Assembly: GCA_963727285.1 (NCBI GenBank) | Contig: CAVSFF010000001.1 | Coordinates: 124,001-188,000, forward strand | DNA length: 64,000 nt | DNA from: CAITWD01 sp963727285 | GTDB taxonomy: Bacteria; Actinomycetota; Thermoleophilia; Miltoncostaeales; Miltoncostaeaceae | Reading direction: 5' to 3' | Shown here: in pieces, positions 34,633 to 43,360 of the stretch | Layout: each line of letters opens with the position of its first letter | Position numbering within the stretch: the first letter of the stretch is position 1 | Notes under the pieces: generated by a model | Database searches by the model: none | The model's input: only the letters and a program-made list of their open reading frames with translations | Told to the model about the DNA's origin: nothing | Position numbers and translations under genes: made by a program

Positions 34633-35781
34633 TTAGCCGACGGTCGCGATGCCCTCGATCCCGAGGGGGAGGCCCGACACCGTGCCGACCTTGGTGAGGA
34701 CGCCGTCTCCTGCCACCGTAAAGGCGTCGACGGTGCCTGCCCCGCCGCTCTCGACGTAGAGATAGCGCCCGTGATCCGCCGCGGCGGAATCGGTGGTCCC
34801 GGCGCCTGCCGTCCCCGCGATCCCCGTGAGCTGCGGTGCGCCGAGCGCGTTCAGGCGGTATGCGCTGATCGTGGCGCTACCGGCGTTCGAGACAAAGTAG
34901 ACGCCGCGCGCGCGGGTGATCCAGCACGCCGCCGCCTGGCCGTCGGCCTGGGACCCGAGCAACTGGGCGGATCCGCCACCGGCGAGCGTGTAGGCCGAAA
35001 TCGTGCTCGTTGCGGCCTCGGCGACGACCAGCTCACCGCGGGGGCCCCAGGCGAAGGCGAATGGCACCGGGGTCGCAGAGGCGGTGACGACCGGCGTCGC
35101 GGCCAAGAGGCCGGTGTGGTTGACGCCAAACACATCCAGGCTGCTGGTGCTGGCCTTTGTCGTGACGACGAGCCGGTGCCCATCGGCGGAGAAACCGACC
35201 TGTCCCGGAGACTTGAGAAAGTTCGGGACGGGCGTGTTGCCGAGTCCGAGCGACCGGGTCGATCCCGCAATCGGGCGCAGGCGGCCGTCGTCGATCCGGA
35301 AGCCGCTGACGGTTCCGTCGCCGCCGCTGTTGAGGACGTAGACCAGCCGGTCGTGGACCGCGATGCTCGCCGGGAAGATGCCACCGGACGGCAGTGTCTG
35401 GCGGAGCGACAGGGATGTACCGACGACGCGAAAGACGGAGATCGTGTTGCTGCCGGCGTTGACCGCAACCAACAGGCGCCCGCCGGCGGCGGTCGCAAGC
35501 GACCCCTGTGATGCGAGGGGATCGGCGGTTGCGCCGGCCGCGACCGCGCCATTGCCGCCGGTGGCGTACGTCCCCGCCGGGGCAAGCGTTCCGTCGGCGG
35601 CGCGACGATATGCCCGGATTGCGTTGCCGGAGGTGGCATCGGTTTGGACGAACACCGCTCCCGGGGTGCCGCGACGGGGGACTGGTCGGTCGTGGCTGCG
35701 ACCGTGGGCCGCGATCGCGGGAACCGCGGTGACGGCCGTGGCGAGGACGGCACCGGCGACTGAGCGGGTGAGATGTCTCAT
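34633..35781 (-). CDS. Secreted beta-propeller protein (lactonase/YncE-like)
   Basis: A 382-residue exported protein. A signal peptide covers residues 1-25 (MRHLTRSVAGAVLATAVTAV...AIAA). The rest is a repeated pattern of about seven blades with YVLNSGGDGTVSGFRI-type and YFVSNAGSATISAYRL-type strands, as in 6-phosphogluconolactonase-like and YncE-like propellers. No catalytic site can be assigned. ATG 35781 has AAGGAG six bases before it. It is divergent from an ECF sigma factor gene, which may control it. Confidence 0.85.
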   Translation of the reverse strand: MRHLTRSVAGAVLATAVTAVPAIAAHGRSHDRPVPRRGTPGAVFVQTDATSGNAIRAYRRAADGTLAPAGTYATGGNGAVAAGATADPLASQGSLATAAGGRLLVAVNAGSNTISVFRVVGTSLSLRQTLPSGGIFPASIAVHDRLVYVLNSGGDGTVSGFRIDDGRLRPIAGSTRSLGLGNTPVPNFLKSPGQVGFSADGHRLVVTTKASTSSLDVFGVNHTGLLAATPVVTASATPVPFAFAWGPRGELVVAEAATSTISAYTLAGGGSAQLLGSQADGQAAACWITRARGVYFVSNAGSATISAYRLNALGAPQLTGIAGTAGAGTTDSAAADHGRYLYVESGGAGTVDAFTVAGDGVLTKVGTVSGLPLGIEGIATVG

Positions 35782-35904
35782 GAGAGCTCCTTCTTGGAGG
35801 GGAACGTCCCCACGTAGTCCACGGTCGTCGGGTCGCGTTACACACGGTCGGTGCCGGAGACCATCGGGCGATCGTTCGCGCAGACCGTGGGCTAATGTGG
35901 GCCC

Positions 35905-36501
35905 GTGGACGACGCCGAATTGATCGCGCGGTTGCGGCGCGGTGACGACGCGGCATTCGGCTCGCTCGTGACTGCCCACCAGCCGGGAATGCTCCGACTC
36001 GCGGATGCATTCCTGCCGTCGCGTGCGCTGGCCGAGGAGGCCACCCAGGAGGCGTGGATCGGCCTGTTGCGCGGCCTGGACCGCTTTGAGGGGCGCGCGT
36101 CACTGAAGACGTGGCTGTACGCGATCCTCGTCAACCGCGCCCGTACGATCGCGGCGCGGGAGCGCCGCACGGTGCCCTTCGATCACACCGATGACGCCCG
36201 GGCCGAGGACCCCGCGCGGTTTGCGGCCGACGGCAGCTGGACCCAGGCTCCCGTGCCCTTTACCGAGGAGGTCGACGACCGGCTGGATCACGCGCCGCTG
36301 GTGGCGCGCCTCGCCCCGGCGCTCGAGGCCCTCCCGCCCGCGCAACGGATCGTCGTAACGCTTCGCGACATCGATGGACTCAGCTCAGACGATGTCTGTG
36401 CGATGCTCAAGATCACCCCGGCCAACCAGCGCGTGCTGCTGCATCGGGCGCGCACGGGGTTGCGCCGTAGTATTGAGGCGTCGCTCGAGGGGGATGGGTA
36501 G
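35905..36501 (+). CDS. ECF-type RNA polymerase sigma factor
   Basis: A 198-residue sigma-70 family protein. Region 2 includes FGSLVTAHQPGMLRLADAFL, EEATQEAWIGLLRGLDRFEGRASLKTWLYAIL and the NRAR helix. Region 4 includes LPPAQRIVVTLRDIDGLSSDDVCAMLKI...RVLLHRAR. GTG 35905 lies about 6 bases after TAATGT at 35893-35898, so the transcript may be leaderless. The anti-sigma factor follows after two bases. Confidence 0.92.
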   Translation: MDDAELIARLRRGDDAAFGSLVTAHQPGMLRLADAFLPSRALAEEATQEAWIGLLRGLDRFEGRASLKTWLYAILVNRARTIAARERRTVPFDHTDDARAEDPARFAADGSWTQAPVPFTEEVDDRLDHAPLVARLAPALEALPPAQRIVVTLRDIDGLSSDDVCAMLKITPANQRVLLHRARTGLRRSIEASLEGDG

Positions 36502-36503
36502 CG

Positions 36504-36776
36504 ATGCCGCTCCTGTATGACGATCTGGTCTGCCGCGACGCGGTTGAGCTCGCCAGCGACTACCTGGAGGGGGCACTGCCGGGACGCAAGCGCCGCAGCT
36601 ACGAGCGGCACCTGCGCGGCTGCCCGCACTGCAGCGCCCATCTCGCTCAGATCCGCGTCATCGTCGCCGGACTCGGGCGCGCCGAACCCGCGCAACTGAG
36701 CGACGACGCGCGCGCCGACCTGATGGATGTCTACCGGCGTTACCGGGAGGAGCAGACCGGGGATCCCGAGCCGTGA
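36504..36776 (+). CDS. Zinc-finger anti-sigma factor
   Basis: A 90-residue cytosolic protein with the ZAS motif H-x3-C-x2-C (RHLRGCPHC) at about residues 32-40 and an upstream Cys10 with LASDYLEGALP, as in mycothiol-era RsrA-type and zf-HC2 anti-sigma factors. It has no membrane helix. Two bases separate it from the ECF sigma gene, so the two are a regulatory pair, possibly redox- or metal-responsive. Its stop overlaps the DUF1697 gene start. Confidence 0.88.
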   Translation: MPLLYDDLVCRDAVELASDYLEGALPGRKRRSYERHLRGCPHCSAHLAQIRVIVAGLGRAEPAQLSDDARADLMDVYRRYREEQTGDPEP

Positions 36777-37338
36777 CGGCCGCGGGCGGCGCGCCGGCGA
36801 CGGGCGTCCATGTCGCGCTCCTGCGCGGCGTGAACGTCGGCGGGCGGACCTTGGCGATGGCGCACGTGCGGGCGATCTGCACCGGCCTCGGTTACGAGGA
36901 CGTCGCTACCTATATCCAAAGCGGCAATGTCGTGTTGCGGACCGGTGCTGCGCGCGGCGGGGCGATTGCCAAGGAGCTGGCGGAGGCGATCCGCGATCAG
37001 GCGGAGATGGACGTCACGGTGATCGTCCGCGACGCCGGAGCGCTGCGCGCGGTCCTCGCGGCCAACCCGTTCGCGGACCGCGTCGATGACGGCCGCCTGT
37101 ACGTGACGTTTCTCGCCGGGCCTCAGACGGGGTCGAGATTCCGCCCGATGCGGGGCTTCCGGACGAATTCGTGCCCGGGGACGGGGTCGTGTACGTGTGG
37201 TGCGCGGGCGGCTACGGGCGCACGATCCTCAACAACCAGTTCTTCGAGCGCCGTCTCGGCGTGCCGGCGACGACGCGGAATTGGCGCACCGTCTCGCGTC
37301 TGGCACAGATGGCCACCTCGCCAGGTGCGGGCGGATAG
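36773..37338 (+). CDS. DUF1697 family protein, broken by one base
   Basis: About 188 residues if one base is restored. The DUF1697 opening HVALLRGVNVGGRTLAM, the TYIQSGNVVL strand and RLYVTFLAG read from GTG 36773. One G is missing from the run at about 37127-37132. The end, GYGRTILNNQFFERRLGV followed by ATTRNWRTVSRLAQM, reads in the next frame to TAG 37338. The role of the family is unknown. It overlaps the anti-sigma gene by four bases. Confidence 0.83.
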
Positions 37339-37358
37339 GGCCCGGCGCCGGGACGGTC

Positions 37359-37679
37359 TTACGGCAGTCGGAGATCCCGGTGGACCGTTGCCGCCAGGCG
37401 CGAGTCGTCGTCCAACTCGCGGGGATTGACCGGGCTCACCAGCGACCAGTGGCGGCCGACCGGGCACCACTGGAGTCGGTACCAGCCGAGCCGAAGGGCC
37501 TTCAGGGAGACGCCCGGGATCCAGAGGGTGGTAAACAGATGGCCGCGCCGGCAGCGGACCACCACATTGCCGCCCATGTTGTAGCCGCGCCGACGCGCGA
37601 TGATGGTGCCGATGGCGTATGTCGCCACGACAAGCAGGATGAGCGTCAGGTGCGTGCGGGGTGAGCGGGTCCATCTCAT
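37359..37679 (-). CDS. Small membrane protein of unknown function
   Basis: A 106-residue protein with one N-terminal membrane helix (TLILLVVATYAIGTIIA) and a cytosolic or outer part rich in aromatic and basic residues. It includes a C-x3-H pair (VRCRRGHLFTTLWIPG) and WCPVGRHWSLV, which look like a small metal-binding fold. The pattern seems conserved in my experience of actinobacterial hypothetical proteins, but I cannot name a family. It ends just after the convergent DUF1697 gene and starts 37 bases downstream of the end of dnaE2. Confidence 0.68.
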   Translation of the reverse strand: MRWTRSPRTHLTLILLVVATYAIGTIIARRRGYNMGGNVVVRCRRGHLFTTLWIPGVSLKALRLGWYRLQWCPVGRHWSLVSPVNPRELDDDSRLAATVHRDLRLP

Positions 37680-37716
37680 GGGTGCATCCTAGTCGCCGGC
37701 GCGGTCGCGCTCGGAT

Positions 37717-40700
37717 TCAGCGCCGACCGCGACCGAAGTGCTGGCCGGCCGGGACGGCCCGGCGTGCCCGGGCCGCCTCGTCGGCGGTCCGATGGGCCGG
37801 TGGCGCGATACGCGCGATCCGTTCCGCGATCACGTTGATGTTGCGATCGCGTCGCTCGAGACGCCCGTGGACGATGACCAGCGGCTCGGCGCGCAGCAGC
37901 GCGCGGTGGCGCTCGTAACAGTCGGGATAGATGATCACGTTGGTCATGCCGGTGTCGTCTTCGAGCAGCAGGAACACGATCCCCTTGGCGGTGCCCGGAC
38001 GTTGGCGGGCCGTGACCATGCCGGCGACGCACACCGGTGTCCCGCTCGGGAGGTCCGCCAACTCGCGCGCCGTGCGGGTGTCGGCGGGCAACTGGGGGCG
38101 CAAGACGGCCATGAGATGCCATCCGACCGAGAGCCCCATTGTCTCGTAGTCGGTGACGATGCGCTCGAACCGATCCGGCTCAACCAGCGGCGGAGCATCG
38201 GTGGCGGGCAGTGCGAGCGTCAACTGCGTGTGGGCGTCGTGGCGGATCGGGCGGCTGAGGGCATACAGCTGCCAGAGCATGCCGCGTCGCGGCTGCCCGA
38301 AGACATCACAGGATCCCGCACGGATCAGCTGCGCGAGCTGGGTGCGCGTGAGTGTCGTGCGGGCCGCAAGATCGGCGAGACCGGAAAACGGACCCCCGGC
38401 GTGGCGCTCGGCGACCAGTGCCGCCGCCGCGTCCGCACGCACCTCGCGGACATATCCCAGTCCGATGCGGACGGCGCCGTCATCGGTGATCGTGCAGGTG
38501 GCGTCGGCGGCATTCACGCACGGCGGGACGACCCGGACACCGCGGCGCTGGGCGTCGCGCACGAGTGTCGCCGGGGGGTAGAAGCCCATCGGCTGGGCGT
38601 TCAGCAGCGCCGCCAGGAATTGGGACGGATAGGCGCGCCGCAGCCATGCGCTCTGGTACGCCAAGACCGCGAATGCGGCCGAATGGGCCTTGGGAAAGCC
38701 GAAGTTGGAGAATCCGACCAGCTTCGCGAAGACCGTGGTGATGGTTTCGTCGTCGACGCCGCGGGCGCGGGCACCGTCGCGGAACTGGTCCCAGAGCTTG
38801 AGCATCGCTTCGCGGCTGCGCGTGCGGCTCATGGCCCGGCGCAGCGCTTCGGCCCCGCCGGGGCTGAACCCCGCCAGCGCCATGGCGACCTCGAGTACCT
38901 GCTCCTGGAAGACGACGACGCCCAGCGTCTCGCGCAGGGCCGGCTCCAACAGCGGATGGTCGTACGGGGGGACAAAATCCGGGTCGGCGCGGCGCGCGCG
39001 CCGATGTTGCACATACGGGTGCACGGCTCCGCCCGACACAGGACCCGGCCGGATCAGGGCGACCTGCACGGTCAGGTCATCGAGGTTCTCCGGCCGGGTC
39101 TGCAGCAGGCTCTGCATCTGGGCCCGGCTTTCGATCTGGAAGGTGCCGACGGTGTCGGCGGCTTGAATCTCCGCATAGACCTCGGGATCGGAGAAATCGA
39201 TCCGCGAGAGGTCGATCGAGGCACCGGCGGTACGGGCGATCAGATCGACACACTCCTCGACGGCCGAGAGCATGCCCAGCCCGAGCAGGTCGATCTTCAC
39301 GAACCCGGCGTCGGCACACGAGTTCTTGTCCCACTGGCAGATCTGGCGCTCGGGCGTGGCCGCGGGGACGACCGGTACCAGCTCCACCAGCGGCTGTGCG
39401 CTGACGACCATCCCGCCCGAATGCTGAGACAGGTGCCGCGGCAGACCCGCCGCCTGGGCGGCCAAGAAGATCAGCGCCCGCCACCTGGGCGAGCCGAGCT
39501 TGGCGGCACCGTCGGGAAGCCGCAGCAGCTCGCGGCGCAGATCGCCCGCGTCCGACCAGCCGTCGGCCAGCCGCGACAGGCGCGTCAGGTCGGCGTCGGG
39601 CAACGCGAGCGCCTTGCCGAGCTCACGGATCGCCATGCGGGCCTTGAAGGTCGGGAAGGCGGCGACGAGGGCGGCGTGCTCATGGCCATACCGGCGGATG
39701 ACTTCGGCGATCAGGCGCTCCCGGATATCGCGAGGGAAATCGAGATCGATGTCGGGGACCGAGGCCATGTCCCGGTTCAAAAAGCGGCCGAGGAACAGGT
39801 CGTTGGCGATGGGGTCGATATGCGACAGGCCGGTCAGGTAGCACACGATCGAGCCCACCGACGAGCCGCGGCCACGGCCCGGCGGCAGCTGGCGCCGGGC
39901 GGATCCCGCCGGCCGCACCTGCACCGCGACCTCGCGTGCCAGCTCGAGAATGTCGCGGTGCAGAAGAAAAAACCCCGCCAGACCGTGGTGCTCGATGAGT
40001 GCGAGCTCCTGGTCCAGGCGCGACCGCGCGACCACGCGCTGCGCGGCGTTGGAATAGTGCACACCCAGCTGGTAACCGCAGATTCGCGCCAGGGCGTCGC
40101 GCGCGGTCTCGCCGCGGTGGCCGGCGACGAAATCGGGAAAGCGATAGCCGAGATCGCGGGTCAGGTCGAAGCTGCAGCGTGCGGCGATTTCCCGGGTGGC
40201 CCGAACGGCATCGGGAACCTCGGCGAACAGGTCGGCCATCTGCTCGGGGGTGCGCAGGACACTGGTGCGGTTTCCGCGGCGGACCTGTTCGGAGCCGTCG
40301 AGCGTCTGCCGGTGGCCGATGGCCACGAACGCGTCCTGGAGGAACGCGCGATGGGGATGGTGGGCATGGACGTCTCCGGTTGCCACCAGCGGCACTCCGG
40401 TCGCGCGCGCCAGCTCCCGCAACCCCCGGACCAGCGCGTGGCTGCCGCGACGATGGTGGCGCTGGATCTCGATGTATAGGTGCCCCGGCGGGAACCATTC
40501 GCGCAGGCGTGCGATCCATGCGGCGGCGTCGCGGTCCTGTCCGGAGGCGATCATCCGGGGGATGAGACCGTGGCGTGCGCAGCCGGTCAGGCAGATCAGC
40601 CCGTCGGCCAACGGCCCGATCAGTTCCGGAGCGAGTCGCGGCGGCGCGGCGCGGCGATCGCGCGCCGATCGCGTGTCGGCGTGGGCGAGCGTCACCAGGC

Positions 40701-40974
40701 GGCACAGGTTGGCATAGCCGGCGGCGCTCGCCGCCAGCAGCGTGAGATGGCTGTGGTCGGCAAGGGTGATCTCGCAACCGGTGATCGGCTGGACGCCGGC
40801 ATCCCGGGCGGCGTACGCGAACGCGAGCGACCCGCACAGGCCGTCGTGATCGGTGAGGGCCATGGCCGCGTAGCCGGCCGCGGCCCCCGCGTCGGCGAGC
40901 TCCTCCGGCGTGGAGACTCCGTCCAGGAAGCTGAATGCCGAATGGGCATGAAGTTCGACGTAATCTCCCGGCAT
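37717..40974 (-). CDS. dnaE2: Error-prone DNA polymerase III alpha subunit DnaE2
   Basis: A 1085-residue C-family polymerase. The N-terminal PHP domain has ELHAHSAFSFLDG and LTDHDGLCG; the polymerase active site is PDIDLDFPRDIRERL. The FGFPKAHSAAFAVLAYQSAWLR helix and a C-terminal OB fold follow. The absence of the replicative tau-binding region and the shorter length mark DnaE2, the mutagenic translesion enzyme that works with ImuB. ATG 40974 directly abuts an SOS box, with a promoter whose -10 lies inside the box. That geometry implies a leaderless, LexA-controlled mRNA. Confidence 0.93.
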   Translation of the reverse strand: MPGDYVELHAHSAFSFLDGVSTPEELADAGAAAGYAAMALTDHDGLCGSLAFAYAARDAGVQPITGCEITLADHSHLTLLAASAAGYANLCRLVTLAHADTRSARDRRAAPPRLAPELIGPLADGLICLTGCARHGLIPRMIASGQDRDAAAWIARLREWFPPGHLYIEIQRHHRRGSHALVRGLRELARATGVPLVATGDVHAHHPHRAFLQDAFVAIGHRQTLDGSEQVRRGNRTSVLRTPEQMADLFAEVPDAVRATREIAARCSFDLTRDLGYRFPDFVAGHRGETARDALARICGYQLGVHYSNAAQRVVARSRLDQELALIEHHGLAGFFLLHRDILELAREVAVQVRPAGSARRQLPPGRGRGSSVGSIVCYLTGLSHIDPIANDLFLGRFLNRDMASVPDIDLDFPRDIRERLIAEVIRRYGHEHAALVAAFPTFKARMAIRELGKALALPDADLTRLSRLADGWSDAGDLRRELLRLPDGAAKLGSPRWRALIFLAAQAAGLPRHLSQHSGGMVVSAQPLVELVPVVPAATPERQICQWDKNSCADAGFVKIDLLGLGMLSAVEECVDLIARTAGASIDLSRIDFSDPEVYAEIQAADTVGTFQIESRAQMQSLLQTRPENLDDLTVQVALIRPGPVSGGAVHPYVQHRRARRADPDFVPPYDHPLLEPALRETLGVVVFQEQVLEVAMALAGFSPGGAEALRRAMSRTRSREAMLKLWDQFRDGARARGVDDETITTVFAKLVGFSNFGFPKAHSAAFAVLAYQSAWLRRAYPSQFLAALLNAQPMGFYPPATLVRDAQRRGVRVVPPCVNAADATCTITDDGAVRIGLGYVREVRADAAAALVAERHAGGPFSGLADLAARTTLTRTQLAQLIRAGSCDVFGQPRRGMLWQLYALSRPIRHDAHTQLTLALPATDAPPLVEPDRFERIVTDYETMGLSVGWHLMAVLRPQLPADTRTARELADLPSGTPVCVAGMVTARQRPGTAKGIVFLLLEDDTGMTNVIIYPDCYERHRALLRAEPLVIVHGRLERRDRNINVIAERIARIAPPAHRTADEAARARRAVPAGQHFGRGRR

Positions 40975-40988
40975 CGAACATATGTTCG
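40975..40988 (-). promoter_or_regulatory. LexA (SOS) box and promoter of dnaE2
   Basis: CGAACATATGTTCG is a perfect match to the Gram-positive SOS box (CGAAC-N4-GTTCG). Read on the - strand, TTGGGC (41005-41010) and GAACAT (40982-40987) are spaced by 17 bases, and the -10 lies inside the box. Seven bases after GAACAT comes the A of the start codon at 40974. LexA binding would therefore cover the -10 and the transcription start directly. Confidence 0.88.
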
Positions 40989-41037
40989 CATATTCATGCG
41001 TTGTGCCCAAGGCCGGCGGGAGTGCGGCCGGCGGTGA

Positions 41038-42363
41038 TCAGTTCGTGATGGCGAACCCGACCAGCACGACGTTGAGCACGACGATGATGACGGTGATCAG
41101 GATGCTGACGACGGTCGTGACGCGCGCATTGGTGAGTGCGCCCATCAGATCGCGACGGCGCGAGAACATCACCAGCGGAATCAGGGCAAACGGGATCCCG
41201 AACGCCAGCGCCACCTGACTGAACACCAGCACCCGGGCCGGGCTGACGGCGACGGCGAGCACGATCAGCGCCGGAGCCATCGTGATCGTCCGGCGCACGA
41301 ACACCGGGATCTTCCGCCGGAGAAACCCCTGCATGACCACCTGCCCGGCCATCGTCCCCACCGACGAGGACGAGATCCCCGACGCCATCAATGCAATTCC
41401 AAACAGCAAGCCGCTGTGATGGTGGAGGATGTCGTCCAACTGCCGGGAGGCGACGGTGAGGTTGTCGCCCGTGTTGGTGACCCCGTGTCCGTAGAACACC
41501 GCCGCGGCGATTGCGAGCATGGCCATATTGACGATTCCGGCGATTCCAAGCGCGACGGCGACGTCGACGAGCGTGAACCGGAAGATCCGCCGCCGCGCAT
41601 CGGGCGTCCGGCCGACGAGACGGCTCTGGGTGAGCGCCGAGTGCAGGTAGATCACGTGTGGCATGACCGTCGCACCGACGATGCCCACGGCCAACAGCAG
41701 CGCGGAGGTGCCCCCGATCGTCGGGACCAGCGTCCCGTGGGCGACCTTGCCGGGGCTGGGGTCGGCAAGAAAGACCTGGACCGCGAAGGCGACGACGATC
41801 ACCGCCACCATCGCCGCGATGACCGCCTCAAGGCGACGAAAGCCGGCCGACTGCAGTCCCAGAATGCCGAACGCCGCGACGGCGGTGATGAGCCCGCTGA
41901 CCACCAGCGGCAACCCGAACACGATGTTGATGCCGAGCGCGGCGCCGATGAACTCGGCCATGTCGGTCGCCATCGCGACCAGCTCGGCCTGGATCCACAA
42001 CAGGACGACGACCGGCCGGGGAAACTGCTCCCGGCAGAGCTCGGCAAGGTTGCGGCCGGTCGCGATTCCGACCTTGGCGCTCAGGGTCTGGACGACCATG
42101 GCCATGGCGTTGGCGACCACGATCGCCCAGAGCAGGGCATACCCGAACTGCGCGCCGGCGGCGGTGTTGACCGCGAAGTTGCCGGGATCGATGTACGCCA
42201 CGGCCGCGATGAATGCCGGTCCCAGAAACGGGAGGTACCGCCGGGGGCCGCGGCGGTGGCCGCCGAGCGTCCGCTCGGCGGCGTCCATGAGCCGGGACTC
42301 GCCCGGGAGTGCGTCGTCGGCCGGTGACAGCTCACCGTGGCGGGCGTCGACGGTGGCGCTCAT
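41038..42363 (-). CDS. mntH: NRAMP-family Mn2+/Fe2+ transporter
   Basis: A 441-residue protein with about eleven membrane helices. The metal site motif of helix 1 is DPGN (AAVAYIDPGNFAVNTAAGA) and that of helix 6 is MPHVIYLHSALTQSR. Both are the substrate-binding segments of NRAMP proteins, which import Mn2+ with protons. ATG 42363 overlaps the stop of the regulator gene mntR by ATGA, so the pair forms one operon with manganese-dependent control. Confidence 0.93.
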   Translation of the reverse strand: MSATVDARHGELSPADDALPGESRLMDAAERTLGGHRRGPRRYLPFLGPAFIAAVAYIDPGNFAVNTAAGAQFGYALLWAIVVANAMAMVVQTLSAKVGIATGRNLAELCREQFPRPVVVLLWIQAELVAMATDMAEFIGAALGINIVFGLPLVVSGLITAVAAFGILGLQSAGFRRLEAVIAAMVAVIVVAFAVQVFLADPSPGKVAHGTLVPTIGGTSALLLAVGIVGATVMPHVIYLHSALTQSRLVGRTPDARRRIFRFTLVDVAVALGIAGIVNMAMLAIAAAVFYGHGVTNTGDNLTVASRQLDDILHHHSGLLFGIALMASGISSSSVGTMAGQVVMQGFLRRKIPVFVRRTITMAPALIVLAVAVSPARVLVFSQVALAFGIPFALIPLVMFSRRRDLMGALTNARVTTVVSILITVIIVVLNVVLVGFAITN

Positions 42364-43112
42364 CCGGCCCGGTCGATGAAGATCAGTCGGCCGAGCTCGG
42401 GCCCGATGATGTGTTCGGTGCCGCCGATGAGCACCCGCTGGCCCACACCGAACGGCTCGCGCGAGATCACGCGGATCGGGAGCCCGGGAGCGATGCCCCG
42501 CTCCGCCATGTACTTGAGTGCCTCGGGCTGTGCATCCGACACCCGGACCAGCAGGCCGGCCGCTTCGGGCTCGCAGGCGTCGAGCGGCTCAAGGATGTCG
42601 GTGTCAGGATCGTCATCGCCCGGCGGCGTGATCGGGTCGCCGTGCGGGTCCCGAACGGGCCGGCCGAGCGCGTCCCACATGGCCTCGGCGACCCGGGTCG
42701 AGACCGCGTGCTCGAGCAGGTCGGCCTCTTCATGGACCGACTCCCATGGCAGGTGCAGTGCATCCATCAAGAAGCATTCGATGATGCGGTGCCGGCGGAT
42801 CACGGCCCGCGCGAGTTCGCGTCCGGCGGGGGTGAGCCGTGCCCCGCGGCCACTGGCAACCGTGACGAGTCCCAACTGGGCGAGGTTGCGCACCATGTTC
42901 GATGCCGACGGGGCCGAGACCTCGAGGCGCGTGGCGAGGGCCCCGGTCGCCACCGGGGCATCGAGCTGTTGCTCCAGCCGATGCAGGGTCTTGACGTAAT
43001 CCTCGACCGCGGGCGTAAACGGCAGCGCCCCCTTGCGGAGGCCGGTTCCGGTCGACCGGGGGCGGGTCCCTTCGGGAGCGCCGGCGGACGTTGCGTGGCG
43101 GGCACCTGTCAC
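42360..43112 (-). CDS. mntR: DtxR/MntR-family metal-dependent repressor
   Basis: A 250-residue DtxR-family protein. A short Arg/Gly-rich lead is followed by the winged helix AVEDYVKTLHRLE...SAPSASNMVRNLAQLGLV, the metal-binding dimerisation domain ALHLPWESVHEEADLLEHAVS (His and Glu ligands), and a C-terminal SH3-like FeoA domain (VLIGGTEHIIGPELGRL). It represses mntH when Mn2+ is plentiful. I use GTG 43112, seven bases after a -10, rather than TTG 43148, because the operator lies between the two. Its stop overlaps mntH. Confidence 0.88.
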   Translation of the reverse strand: MTGARHATSAGAPEGTRPRSTGTGLRKGALPFTPAVEDYVKTLHRLEQQLDAPVATGALATRLEVSAPSASNMVRNLAQLGLVTVASGRGARLTPAGRELARAVIRRHRIIECFLMDALHLPWESVHEEADLLEHAVSTRVAEAMWDALGRPVRDPHGDPITPPGDDDPDTDILEPLDACEPEAAGLLVRVSDAQPEALKYMAERGIAPGLPIRVISREPFGVGQRVLIGGTEHIIGPELGRLIFIDRAG

Positions 43113-43119
43113 GGACCTG

Positions 43120-43148
43120 GTTTTAGCGCACGCTAACTCATCATGCAA
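43120..43148 (-). promoter_or_regulatory. mntR-mntH promoter with overlapping inverted-repeat operator
   Basis: On the - strand TTGCAT (43143-43148) and TAAAAC (43120-43125) are separated by 17 bases, with the start codon GTG at 43112 seven bases on. An inverted repeat TTAGCG-TG-CGCTAA (43123-43136) fills the spacer and touches the -10, the expected place for a DtxR-type autorepressor site. Confidence 0.72.
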
Positions 43149-43360
43149 GCGTTACAAAAATCACACTGTTGGTGGGGTTTCCCGGCCTGCGGGGCGGTGC
43201 CCTTCGCAGGGCCCCGCCACTTGAGTTGCCCCGGCGTCGTGTCGATACCTTCAGCGATGCCCGGATGTGACATCCACGCCCCTGTTTCCTGCGCGCGGTG
43301 GCCCCATGGCCCGCGGCCCCGCCGGATGCGACCCGTCGGGATGATCGCGCGGGGGCCCGC

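Noticed and set aside
37738..40479. 913-codon open frame on the + strand opposite dnaE2
   Set aside because: It has low-complexity Arg/Gly/Gln composition with no motifs, and the opposite strand codes a complete DnaE2. Long antisense frames are expected at this GC content.
43200..43260. Riboswitch before the GGDEF-EAL gene
   Set aside because: There are GC-rich hairpins (for example CCTGCG/CGCAGG) but no conserved riboswitch core that I recognise.
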